DNA from: Davidsoniella eucalypti
Taxonomy: Eukaryota; Ascomycota; Sordariomycetes; Microascales; Ceratocystidaceae
Reading direction: 5' to 3'
Length of the DNA: 64,000 nt
NCBI GenBank assembly: GCA_004009845.1
Contig: RMBW01000061.1
Coordinates: 62,001 to 126,000, forward strand
The translations under genes were made by a program, and so were the position numbers. How positions within the stretch are numbered: position 1 is the first letter of the stretch; every line of letters starts with the position of its first letter. Below the pieces are notes generated by a model. The model had not been told where the DNA came from. It ran no database searches and saw nothing but the letters and a program-made list of their open reading frames with translations. This document shows positions 47,706 to 57,976 of the stretch, piece after piece.

Positions 47706-48477
47706 CGAATGCTTATGAGTGAACGGGTGTCCAGAGATTGACAATTTGATGTATACGGAGGATGACAGGACCGAATATATGATAGCATATTGTAGTTTCA
47801 GTATTTTGAAACAGTAACTAGCATGACATTAGATTTGTAAATACATATAACTATGGTTTAGAATATACATTGATTGCATGAGTTTAAATGAAGTCTGGCC
47901 ATAGTAGATATGGCTGCGTTCTTGCTAATATGGCAGCTGAATACATTTAGGAACCCATATTGAAAGCTCGTAGAATGTAGTCTAGGCAAGCTATCATTTC
48001 AAATATATATTCAAGACTTCTAGGTAAAGAAAAAGATTGTTGCCTGCAAGGAAGTATAAAAGCCATGAATCAGAGAGGGGGGATATAGGTGATCTTCTTT
48101 CTGTAGTATAAAGTCATTTGAATAATAGTTAGCATTATAGTCACAATCGCAGGCGAGTATATGGCGTAAAGCTATTGAAGTTGGAGACTTGTCAGCCTCT
48201 CTTGAAGATCTTATTTGGTTGTCAGGCTAACGTGTCTCATTTTGATGATGAACTTCATCATGAACATTGATAAATGTCTATATGAGTAAGTGGCACAACC
48301 ATTCGAGGTCTCATGATCAGAAGCTTGCAAATATCAAACTGTCCCTGAGAGCACAACCATGAGAAGTTTCGAGATAAATATCAGCCATCTTCTCAATCAA
48401 GGGATTGGTAGCATCAAAATGACCCCAGGCGCAAGCTACTATGAGATCAGTAGTCATTGGAATTCTGATGATTGATA
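47706..48477. other. AT-rich spacer
   Basis: 772 bp between the membrane-protein gene and a minus-strand gene remnant. AT-rich; no open frame of note. The sequence around 48120-48440 is less AT-rich and may be further decayed 3' sequence of the NLR-like remnant (stops in all frames). Confidence 0.45.
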
Positions 48478-49088
48478 TCAGCACCACTCCCGGAAAAGAT
48501 ATATGTAGCTTATTTCTGACAAGACTTCATTGGCGGCTTCTGGAACACAGGAAATAAGTTGGCCATGTAGTTTGATAGAGGTCTCCAATAAGAAGTCTTT
48601 GGCTGTCTGGTGTGTCAGATAAACTGTAGACTCCCCGATCAAAATGAAGAGGCTAGATGGGTCTTGTAGCCTCTCTTCGACATGATTCACCTCCGCAGTC
48701 GCTTCTCGTATGGAAACAGAACCTTCTGACCTCAGGATCAGGTTCATTTCAACCCGGATCTCTACGACTGTCAGGGGACGTCGTGCACCAATAACGACTT
48801 GAAGCAGAAGGATAGACTCCTTTAGATTGCTGTAGGCTTCATTCACAGTAGCAGGAACTAGATCGATATTATCAGATTGAAATCCAAATCCCCTTGACAT
48901 CAACTCGATTTCGTTGATCCACCGATACGATTTTCCATACGGAGGAGTTTTTCTTCGATCTTGTCACGGTAGCGCTTCCTGTTATGCTGAGATCTTGGAT
49001 GCGGGAGATGGCAAAAACTTTGGCCCTCTTCTTCCATAGGAGGCCTTGATTTGAGGAAAATCATTGGCCGTGGGACTGAACCTGTCAT
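48478..49088 (-). pseudogene. Remnant of a NACHT/NLR-type protein
   Basis: Two overlapping minus-strand frames. The downstream one (about 48950-48478) reads ...WINEIELMSRGFGFQSDN, VPATVNEAYSNL, ARRPLTVVEIRVEMNL and VYLTHQTAKDFLLE. These are the hallmark blocks of the helical region after the NACHT NTPase in fungal NLRs (compare VNEAYEKIL, AARPLTLEEM and LIHQTAKEFL from the family). The upstream frame (49088-48900) contains IFLKSRP, resembling the NACHT sensor TSRP block. The two are out of register, and no P-loop, effector domain or repeat domain is present nearby. I conclude a truncated, frameshifted copy of a heterokaryon-incompatibility-type receptor. A small expressed fragment cannot be excluded. 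Confidence 0.7.
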
Positions 49089-51829
49089 ATATATCCCAGT
49101 ACGGATGACTAGTGCACAAAATCTTTAGCCGATGGACCTCTCAAATCTTTGATATTGTATTCTAGGAATAACTAGCTACATATGTAACTACATAGTAGAC
49201 TCGAATGATAACTAGCAAAAAATCCTCAAACTACTATTCAAGAGTCAAGCCGTGACTCGCCAGCTGTGAAGTCGTGAGACAGACTAAGAAGACTGATAGC
49301 ACTAATAGGCCCTATTATGACTTGATAACATATAAGTATGTATTTAAATCCACTCAATACAATGGTATCAAAGATAAGAAAACTTACTTGTCTTACAATT
49401 CTTCGAAGTTAATGGTACATACCCTAATGAAAGAAACAAAGGTTGGTCCTTAGACTCGTTCTCGTCCATACCTCGTCTTTATTTTAGCTTCTATGTTTTA
49501 GTCTGCCTCTTCTATCATCTTAGCGCTATACGTAGACAATACCATGTTTTTCTATGATCATCTTCATATCCCTCCCTCCCCTTTCCTATTGATTTACATC
49601 TGTATGTACATATATTTCCCTCCGCCATGCCCTTTCCCCCGTTTCCATTTTCATTACACTATTTCTAACCTTTTACTCTGGTCTGTGATTCTTCTATCAA
49701 GCCCTTTTCTATATTGATGAATCGTAACTGTTACTAGCAAACGGCTTCTCTAGCCCTGTAATCCCTACTTTTATTCATAGACAGTTTGCCAACGTTAGTC
49801 TATTTATTAGAGATAATCGGCTTTTTTTTTACTAGTTAAGAAGGTATCTATTATTTTACAATAGAGTGAGTAGATTTTCATCCAAGGTTAGGCCTCTTCG
49901 TGATACGGTATTATTGTATATGTGCTATGACGGGTTTCTATATCTAGGAAACCACAGCACAGAGCTGTAGCAAATCTAGTCCAGTTTGTTTTATAGCTCT
50001 TCCTTGTAACTACTTGATATCAGGTTGAATGAAAAATCAGATATTTGCCAGCTGTTTAGGTCTAATATTAGTGCCTTAGGAAAAGCTCTTGGTAATTTAT
50101 ATATGAATGACTACGTGGACTGGGTATAAATGTTAGTAAATGGAGAATTATGAAAGATTAGAAAATGGCTATTCATGTTTGAATATGTAAATGAATGTCG
50201 TTGGTTACATAGCTTTGTTTAGAATGATGTCATTAAATATTGACAAGTCCGAGGGATAGCTTGTGATACTTGAGCCTGAACGTAGGATGAATAGATAAGA
50301 GGCAATTACCTATCAGAAACAAAGTTAGGACGTCCATTGAGCTAAAATGAAACAGAAATTCGACCAGACGTTCGACATCTCAAAAAGATAGAGGAATAGC
50401 CAATATTCGACTTGTATCAACTAGCTATATTACCCAAATATATCCTCTAATATCTCTCAATATAATTTCAATCCATTACAATGAAGTATCATATCTACGG
50501 AAAAAGACTTCCAATTTCAACCCCAAATTGTTCTAGCATGTTATAAGAAATATATATTCTGTATGAGAAGGTAAGTAGTTTAGTTTTTCTTCCCAACTTT
50601 CTTCTTTCGAACCCCCCCTGTTCTGCGTTATAAGTGTATAGGCTTCCACAACTGTATTATGATACATTTTGACGCAATACTTCCAACTTGTTGCAACTAC
50701 CCGAGTAAGTATTCACTAGCTGTCTTCTTAGATCATTGGCCTCTACGATGGCAAACTATTTCCTTTGTGGTCCAAGAACCAGATGCGAGTAGACAAGGAA
50801 AGCGGCTTTAATCCTAGCTCTACAGCTGTACATGATGATTTCCCAACCATCCCAATCATAAGCATCCTATTCCAACTATATAATCAGAGCGAGTCCCCAC
50901 GACTTTACGCTTCATCTTTACTAGTCGTCTTGTAGGTCTTTGCAAACCTCCTCTGCCCTAATCCCTCGATCTTTTGTTAATCCTTTTCTTTGTGCCTGGG
51001 TCAAGCCCCTGTTACTCTGTATTTCTTTTTATAATTCTTGCGTGTTTCTCGTATTCATGCAAAGCGCAGATCGATGTGAGCCTGAACAAGTCACAAACCG
51101 CTATTAATATCTACCCTCTCTTAATCGACTGTCCAATTTGGTCACTGTTTTTCTCTTCTTTTTCTTTTTCCTCTTTCCTCCTATCATATTTGCTAGAAAC
51201 TCAGGCTTCATAGAGGCCCGTGTCTCAGCAAAGATGGAGTCTTTTGACATGAAGGTCAGTGCTAATCATCCTTGCTCATATATCTATCTTGATATCAGTC
51301 TTCTTTCATTCTTTTCCCTCCAGTAGGAGTCAGTGCAATGGGTTGTGTCGTTTTTTTTTTTTTCTCAGGCTGGTTTCATGCAAACGGCAAAAAGGTCAAT
51401 CCGCCTGGGGGGCTTTTGTGTCTTCTTCTGCCTGAGATCTGAACAAACCCAGTCGTTGGTTGCCATGGCTCCTCCGTCTTTCCTTCTGGCTATTCCCTCT
51501 ATCCAGTCCTCTTTCTTTATACGAAAAAACCGGTCTGCATTCTATACCCTTCATTTCCCGTCTACCGGCTATATTTCCGGCTATTACTTTCATCGTGTAC
51601 CAAACGGGCCTCATCTATTGACTCTTGACCCGATTTGGACTGCGGTAAAACCGCTTGTCTACGGAGCCGGCTGTCTATTGCAACCATCGTGCCTGATATC
51701 TATCTATGTATCGGCACTCTCTTCATCCTAGCACCTGCTAACGTTCTTCGTCCCCATCCCTAGCCAACTCGGCTGTCACAGCTCTCGCCGCTGCCGTCTC
51801 CTGCGGCCGGTGCCAAGACCAAGCCTAGG
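49089..51829. other. 2.7-kb spacer and leader of the DUF3176-like gene
   Basis: From 49089 to about 50900 the DNA is AT/T-rich without genes. From 50920 to 51760 it is CT-rich with a run of T at 51349-51364. An alternative first exon for the next gene may lie here: ATG at 51234 in strong context (AAAGATGG), seven codons (MESFDMK), then a GTCAGT donor at 51255. An acceptor CCCTAG at 51763 with a GCTAAC branch would join it in frame to codons leading into the exon described below. Confidence 0.45.
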
Positions 51830-54026
51830 ATGCGCACTGCCAGACGCACACATCGTTACCAGTGGCGGCCACGCTTCTGGGCGTCATTTCCATGGATTGC
51901 CGTCGTTTTTACCTACCTATCGTTTATTGGTACGACTACCTAGCCACTTCTCCTCCTGTTGATTACATAGCGTCAGCCTCATGTCAACGGTCATTACATT
52001 GCTTTTTTCATGCTTCATGCAACACAGCAATTCACTAATATGCCATCTTCTTTCTAGCTTGCATATTTGCTGCCTCTTTCTTGTATAGATTTGTCCACAA
52101 TGTTGCTGTCAGTGATTGGCCTTGGACAAAGGCCCAGCCTACCATGATTGTGTCATTGATCTCTGCAGCGGGAAACCATTGCCTTCAGGTTGCCTTGATA
52201 GACGCTGTTGCGGTGTTCTTCTGGAAGCGAGCTACGCGCCCATTCCCTGTAAGCCTTGCTCTTCATTTCAACATGTCTTATGCATAGTGGAAGCTATTAA
52301 CCGACTACGCTAATGTCACTGTTGGCATATCCCTTCAAGCTACCTTACCTTTGGAACTTGACTAACGCCGGACAATGCATCGTGTCTTTGATTTTAGATG
52401 TCTAATATACACTACTACTGGCGATCGTCTCTGGGTATCTGGGGCGCGCTCATGTGCATGATCCACGTCACTGGCTTCGCTATATGTGAGTTAATATGGT
52501 TCCCTTCCGTCTCTACCTCCCTCAGACTGGTTCAGTTATATTGGGATCTGAAATCCCAAGACCAACCTCAATATTAACATAAGATCGTTGCAGTATCCCT
52601 GGCGATCCATACCAGTACTATGGGCCGAGATCCTTGTTTCCAAAATTCCATCAGAATCCGGGAGAAACTCCATAGTAGTAACGGCACCATCAGTGTTCCT
52701 GTGGCGACCACACTGGACAACTACTTCTGTGGCATCATGACTGGCCGTTCTCAGAATGTCATGGTCACCGGTAATTTCAGTCAGGTACTCACTGAATACC
52801 AACAGCGAAGTCCGATTACCATCAACAACGACTGTTACAACTGCACTTTTGAAGTCGACGTTCGTCTCACTCTGTACTACTACATTCCTTTCAGTTCCAC
52901 TTTTGGCTAACATAACAGCTGTTAGGCTTTCGGATATGCCACCGATTGTCAAACCGAAACGAAAGGATACAACGCCACCAGTTATGTCACGGGAAACGAA
53001 AATGCCAATCAGGTGCTCTCAATTCTTGACACCGACGTTAGCACTATCACGTACGACGATAGTACAAACGGCTACTTGAATGTATCAGTGAGCCGTCGGC
53101 CTTCGCTAGACTGCGCAGGGGACTTGGTAGTCCAGACCTGTTTCTTGAAGCCGGCAACTATGCGATACCAACTTGTGGTCACCAACGGCGTTGTTACATT
53201 CCGCAACAGCTCGTGGCATAGCGATCGTTTCATTTCGGACATGTACGTATAACGGTACTTTTCATCGAATAAGCATTTCGTGATATACGGCTCCATTCCT
53301 TCCCGTCTGTCTTACTCTAATTCAACCGTCCTAAGTCGCTAATGCCTTCAACTCAGATCAATGTCTAGCCCGGGAGCTGGGTTAGATGGTAACCTAGCAG
53401 CCTTCAGCGACTTCGGCTCTACTCTATTTGGATCAATGGCGAGCTTGTATTTCGCAGGCGCCAGAGGATGGGACTTTGCTCATAGCGGTGCCATCGCTAG
53501 CACATACATTATCCCTCCAGAAGATAATTCATCATGTGGAGCAGCGTTCAAAGACCCCATGGACAGCATGATCAACGCCTTCAGGGAGCTTTCACTTCGA
53601 GTTTCGTTGTCCCAGGCCAATTTGACTTCTGCTGGAGTACAGTATGTAAACTATACTTCGTTTGTCCAGCGAGCTGTCTATGAAGTGGACTACCGATGGG
53701 TCATAGGAGGCTTTGTCTTCAGCCTCATGGGCGCTGCTGCGGTCTCAATCTGTCTATGGGGTTTCTGGGATGTAGGACGCCAGGTCTCGATGAGTCCCCT
53801 AGACATGATCAAGAATTTCTCCTACGTAGCTGAGCAAACCCTTCGACATTTCCCTCCCTCAAAGGGCGCTGAACACATGGCAGCTACAAAAGCCGATGGG
53901 ATATTGATCCAGTGGGCAGTCGACAAAGAGAATGACTGCGAGCTTACCTTTGTTGAGAGTAAACCTCCTATAGAGGAACTACGTAAAGGAGATTTTTATA
54001 ATGTAGCTGACGAATATGAAGACTAG
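51830..54026 (+). CDS. Fungal DUF3176-like membrane protein
   Basis: Six exons assigned by frame continuity: 51830-51929, 52058-52248, 52398-52485, 52594-52859, 52926-53242 and 53357-54026; 543 aa. Donor GTTCGT at 52860 is weak; the others are good. The N-terminal third has three hydrophobic helices (FPWIAVVFTYLSFIACIF; PTMIVSLISAAGNHCLQVAL; SLGIWGALMCMIHVTGFAI). A large extracytoplasmic domain follows, with NxS/T glycosylation sites and Cys blocks (NNDCYNCTFEV, GYATDC, VVQTCFL), and one C-terminal helix (VIGGFVFSLMGAAAVSICLWGF). This architecture matches the DUF3176 family, widespread in filamentous fungi and functionally uncharacterised. The start is the minimal choice; an upstream first exon at 51234 is plausible and would add about 29 residues. 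Confidence 0.75.
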
Positions 54027-54317
54027 CTAGATTGCTTTTGATTCAATGCCAGTCTCTATTGTATGTATATAGGTACCAGGAGCAAATTTATATCATGAAA
54101 TTAATATTACAGAAGCACAAGTACTAAATTTTCCCATCCTATCACATCGAATTAAAGAAAAAATTATAATTGATCAAAAGCTAGGTAATCATATAAGATT
54201 GCTACAGGGGGGTGGCTCGGTTGTAGCCAAAGCGTCCTAACCTGCTGTGGCACTAAGCAACCTATCAGCCGCTCCGGATGTATTTCAAACGAGACTTTTC
54301 TCTTAGGACTGTAAGCA

Positions 54318-54325
54318 TATATATA
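54318..54325 (+). promoter_or_regulatory. TATA-like element before the 72-aa gene
   Basis: TATATATA, about 155 bp before the ATG at 54480. The 98-aa orphan downstream has a TATATATATATA (61214-61225) at a similar distance from its ATG. Suggestive only, given the AT-rich setting. Confidence 0.35.
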
Positions 54326-54479
54326 CTCACGCATATGTCCCAAGTTCATTTGGCTCAACACTTTTTGTTTTTGTGTTTATAATCCTCTAGTTGTTTACCG
54401 AGTGAGATTTTCTATAGAAGCTATATGCATCTCTGATATTCTTATATTTTACTTACCTGATCATATCCAAACAACAGCA

Positions 54480-54698
54480 ATGCCCAAGTCAACGAACCAC
54501 ACAGAGTCTGGTTCTTCAACGGACAATCAGCCTCCAATGCCTTCTGTTGAGATTCGGTTCGGGGATGGCCAGCCAATGACTGCAGAGCATAAGCAAGCAC
54601 TCAACTCGTTCTGGACCTTTGATCCGGCATCGAAAAGATATAGACACTATGTCGAAGATCGAGGTATATACATATATATGCCTGAAAAGCTAGACTAA
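54480..54698 (+). CDS. Small protein, paralog A of a two-member family (72 aa)
   Basis: 72 aa, start ATG at 54480. The last 53 residues align with the C-terminus of the 99-aa protein at 60699-60400. Shared elements are MP....RFGDG.P, then H...L.SFW, then D........H, then V.D, and finally a terminal P..LD. The spacing is identical up to SFW and differs by one residue after it. Similarity continues a few bases past both stop codons. The N-terminal ~18 residues are polar (Ser/Thr/Asn), with no signal peptide, membrane helix or known domain. The protein is acidic/aromatic towards the end (HYVEDRGIYIYMPEKLD). It lies 453 bp after the DUF3176-like gene, same strand. Reality is supported by the paralog; function unknown. 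Confidence 0.72.
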   Translation: MPKSTNHTESGSSTDNQPPMPSVEIRFGDGQPMTAEHKQALNSFWTFDPASKRYRHYVEDRGIYIYMPEKLD

Positions 54699-55624
54699 GA
54701 TCGCACGTCTAGTTACTGCCTTGGTTTTCTATGTGAGTAGTGGCTTGTTCTCCGATAGTTATCATGACAAACTAGGAAATGCGCTAATGAACTCAATCCC
54801 ATATTTAGCCGAAAACGATCTTATATGTACAACCTACAGTTGATAGTTGCTGTCACTACTTCAAGAATGCAGTGTTGACAGCTATAATCAACTATCCTAA
54901 TGTTTATTAAATTGTTGCTGGCAAGGAAGCCGGACGTATTTCTTGATTATCTCTTTCCTATAGAAAGATCAAATGGACTGGCTGAATGTAGCACATAGAC
55001 TAATTAATCATCACTGAATGTGTTCTTTCTTTTTAATCACCACATTTGATATTTTTATCAACCCATATGTTACACGAAATGTATAGGGGAAGATCATGGA
55101 TCCGTCATGCAATTTCAACCTCTTCCACACTGAAGCATTGGAGTTCTCCAATGTTGGTAGTTTTGACTCTATCTTATATTTTATATAAGCAATTGTTCAA
55201 CTGATATTTACATTTTTAGATCCAGCAACTCCAACTCTTTAACCTTCATCATTTCTCTTCTACTGTTGCACCTTGAAGTATCAGAGTCTTTCAAAAATGT
55301 GAGTAGGTGCTTTTCATTGGAATACTTTTCTCTTCTTGACTGTGCCAGTAATTGTAGGTGGGCAGACAATATTTCCCATTTTGGTGATACATAATGTAAG
55401 GATCACACAAATGTTGTGACTGGAGTAAATTACGGTATATTTTTCAGTGTTTAATCTTTTTTTCCTTGGGGCTTCACATTCCTTTTGCCTTTCCTTTCCT
55501 AAGTTGTGACAAAGTTACACCGTGGGCTCTTTCTAGCTGCGTCCATCCGATCTTGTACTTCAATGAAAGCCACAATGTTACTATGGCAATCTATACAATT
55601 TGTATACTATGCACCTCATGTTGC
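54699..55624. other. AT-rich spacer between small gene and SRP40
   Basis: 926 bp. It holds the 3' flank of the small gene and of the convergent SRP40-like gene. A plus-strand frame at 55466-55828 runs into the antisense of SRP40 and is not a gene. Nothing else supported. Confidence 0.5.
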
Positions 55625-56752
55625 TTAGTCATCGAACTTGATTCCGCCACGGGAAGTGGTATCGATAAGGCCGGCACGGTAGGATCCGCGCTTCATCTTA
55701 TTCTTCTGCTTGGTAAAGCCAGCACCGCGGGTTACGGCGAGAGTATCGAACATGTTCTTGTCGTAATCGCTAGGCTCGTACTTTTTGGCAAACTTTTCTT
55801 CGACCTTGATTTCACGCGAAACCCGTGAAAATGGAAGCTTTTCTTTGGCGGCTTCCTTGTCGGCCTGCTTCTTGCGCCAAGCAGCAGTGGGTGAGGGGGG
55901 TAACGGCGCTTCAGGAATAGCAGTGCTAGTCACGGTGGCAGAAGAGTCGGAGTCGGTGGAAGCCGCCTTTTTCTTGCTATCCTTTGTCTCCTTTTTGGAA
56001 GCCTTCTTCGCGGGCTTCTCTTCTTCGCTACTGCTAGAAGATGAAGAATCGGAGTCAGAGTCGGAATCGGAGCTGGAGTCCGGCAGAGCAGTGTTGACGG
56101 CCTTCTCGTTGACATCCGAGTCAGAATCGGAATCAGAATCGGAGGATGAACTGGAAGAGGAAGAAGACGACGAGCTAGAGGACGACGAGGAGTCCGAGTC
56201 CGATGAAGACGAAGAGCTAGAGGAAGAGGAACCGCTTGATGAAGAAGAGTCTGAATCGCTGCTAGAGTCAGAGGACGAAGAAGACGAAGAGGAAGACGAA
56301 GATTCTTCCTTCTTCTTCTTGACAGTCTTGACCTTCTTTGCTACGGGCTTCTTCTTATCTTCAGAAGACGATGAAGAAGAATCTTCATCAGAGCTAGGGG
56401 CCTTGCGCTTTAGAGTCTTTATCACGGGCGCAGTCTTCTTGTCCTCGTCTTCGTCCTCGCTGTCGCTGTCGCTGTCGCTGTCGCTGTCGTCACTATCGTT
56501 GGATTCGTCATCGGCCATCTGGATATCCTCATCGGTAGGCTGTTGCTTGGCAGACCAAGAAGCGAAGATGGTCTCCAATGTCGAGTCTCCCGTCGAGGCG
56601 CCAGCGGTAGACCAGCCAGCCGCTTCACGAGCTTTGGAGAAGTGCTTTGCGGCCAGACTGTTCGTGTTCAGGAAAGCCTCAATAAGGTCAAGAAGCTGGG
56701 CCGGAGGTACAGATTGAGGCTTTGCCTTGATACTGGACTGCGCTTTAGCCAT
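55625..56752 (-). CDS. SRP40: Nucleolar phosphoprotein Srp40/Nopp140-like
   Basis: Chaperone of box C/D and H/ACA snoRNPs linking nucleolus and Cajal bodies (family knowledge). 375 aa, one exon. The N-terminal ~45 residues resemble the LisH-like start of Nopp140 (PPAQLLDLIEAFLNTNSLAAKHF). The middle is a long alternation of Ser/Asp/Glu tracts with Lys-rich patches, the usual casein-kinase-2 target region. The C-terminal 68 residues are the SRP40_C domain (PFSRVSREIKVEEKF ... DTLAVTRGAGFTKQKNKMKR, GSYRAGLIDTTSRGGIKFDD). The start at 56752 was preferred for its context (TAACCATGG) and family length; an in-frame ATG at 56878 would add 42 polar residues. The Ser-coding repeats create a long but spurious frame on the opposite strand. 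Confidence 0.93.
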   Translation of the reverse strand: MAKAQSSIKAKPQSVPPAQLLDLIEAFLNTNSLAAKHFSKAREAAGWSTAGASTGDSTLETIFASWSAKQQPTDEDIQMADDESNDSDDSDSDSDSDSEDEDEDKKTAPVIKTLKRKAPSSDEDSSSSSSEDKKKPVAKKVKTVKKKKEESSSSSSSSSSSDSSSDSDSSSSSGSSSSSSSSSSDSDSSSSSSSSSSSSSSSSSDSDSDSDSDVNEKAVNTALPDSSSDSDSDSDSSSSSSSEEEKPAKKASKKETKDSKKKAASTDSDSSATVTSTAIPEAPLPPSPTAAWRKKQADKEAAKEKLPFSRVSREIKVEEKFAKKYEPSDYDKNMFDTLAVTRGAGFTKQKNKMKRGSYRAGLIDTTSRGGIKFDD

Positions 56753-57976
56753 GGTTAGGGATGTATGATTACTAGCTGAAGTCGAGGAGGTGTAAGGTGT
56801 GGTTTGGTGGTGGTTGGTGGTGGGTTTTTTATTGGCAATATTATTAGAGAAAAGCCAAGATGGTGGGCCAGTGGACATTGAAAGTTTAAAGGTATAAAAG
56901 AAATAAAAGAATTAGATAGACTGCCGCAGTGCCTCCTTCAATTGGAAGGTTAAAAAACAAAGAACAAAATTATTGTCGTGATAACAGGTCAAAGCATAAG
57001 AAAAAACCCTTTGCGCTAGGATTAGATGCGCCAAATGGCGCAAATTTTTGTTATCGATAAGAAAAGCTGGCGACATGTATACCCTTATTTAACCCTAGTG
57101 TATACGGTGAAATTGTTAATATGAATGAATGCCGTTTGTAAGGACATGACTATTCCCATTGTCATCATACACATCACCTGTAAACGTAATCGGGTATGTA
57201 GATATCTGTATGCAGAAAATCTCTATCTATAGATTCACATGAGATCCAGTTTGTAGTTGTATTCAGCAGGTATTATTGTTAGAAGACCGGGCACAAGTAA
57301 TCAAGTACACCTTGTACATTAGGCATTACACTTGATGTTGTTTTTTAAAACTTACAGATACTATGGGGTTCGTTCCACTGCATATAAGGAATGGATACTG
57401 TTATACGTCTTTTGTAATACCTTTGTAATATAGAGTAGCTATTGGCTTCAGGCGCAGCCTCGCGATAGTGCTGTGGCTTATATATGACTTGGATAGTTAT
57501 ATATAGTTAGTTAGCTGTATGTAGTTACATTTATAGTTGTATACAAGTATAACCTTGCCTGTAGGATCCCCTGTTCTGCCAGACGCAAAGGATTTTCGTC
57601 CACTAAAAGAGCAACTAAGTTTTTTCTTTTTCCAAGTTGTCTCTATGGAGACATTGTTATACTCCATTTTGCTCGATATTTGTTTTTATTGACAATGAAC
57701 ATACATAGATATCAACAAACCAAAAGAAAACAACAGTAAAGCTATCTACACCTAATTATAACTCATCATTTTACTTTCACCTCTGCGTAGCCTACTAAAT
57801 CTAGCCAATTAGCTCAGCGTTCAGCGGCTTGGCCTCCTCATTTGGGCGAAACCAAGGCAAATACTACCGAAACCAAACCAAAACAAGACCTCGTGGATCC
57901 TTCATCAAACTGGCGCTCCGATCTCCATCACGACGAAACTCTATTAGTCTTAGAACGGCCGTAAACAAAACACGCC
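56753..57976. promoter_or_regulatory. 1.2-kb divergent spacer between SRP40 and the C3HC zinc-finger gene
   Basis: AT-rich, no believable gene. It contains the palindromic-looking word TTTGCGCTAGG...GCGCCAAATGGCGCAAATTT near 57010-57050, where GCGCAAA-type words repeat (inverted TTTGCGC / GCGCAAA). These resemble E2F/MBF-like cores, possibly acting on either gene. The rest contains GTATATAGTTAGT-like AT words. Confidence 0.45.

Noticed and set aside
53072..53296. 74-aa minus-strand frame
   Set aside because: Antisense to an exon of the DUF3176-like gene.
55785..56717. 310-aa acidic frame on the plus strand
   Set aside because: It is the antisense of the Ser/Asp repeats of the SRP40-like gene; the minus strand encodes the recognisable SRP40_C domain.
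57800..57850. tRNA-like words (TTAGCTCAGC)
   Set aside because: No matching B box (GGTTCGAATCC) or acceptor stem; coincidence near the zinc-finger promoter. No tRNA was found in the window.
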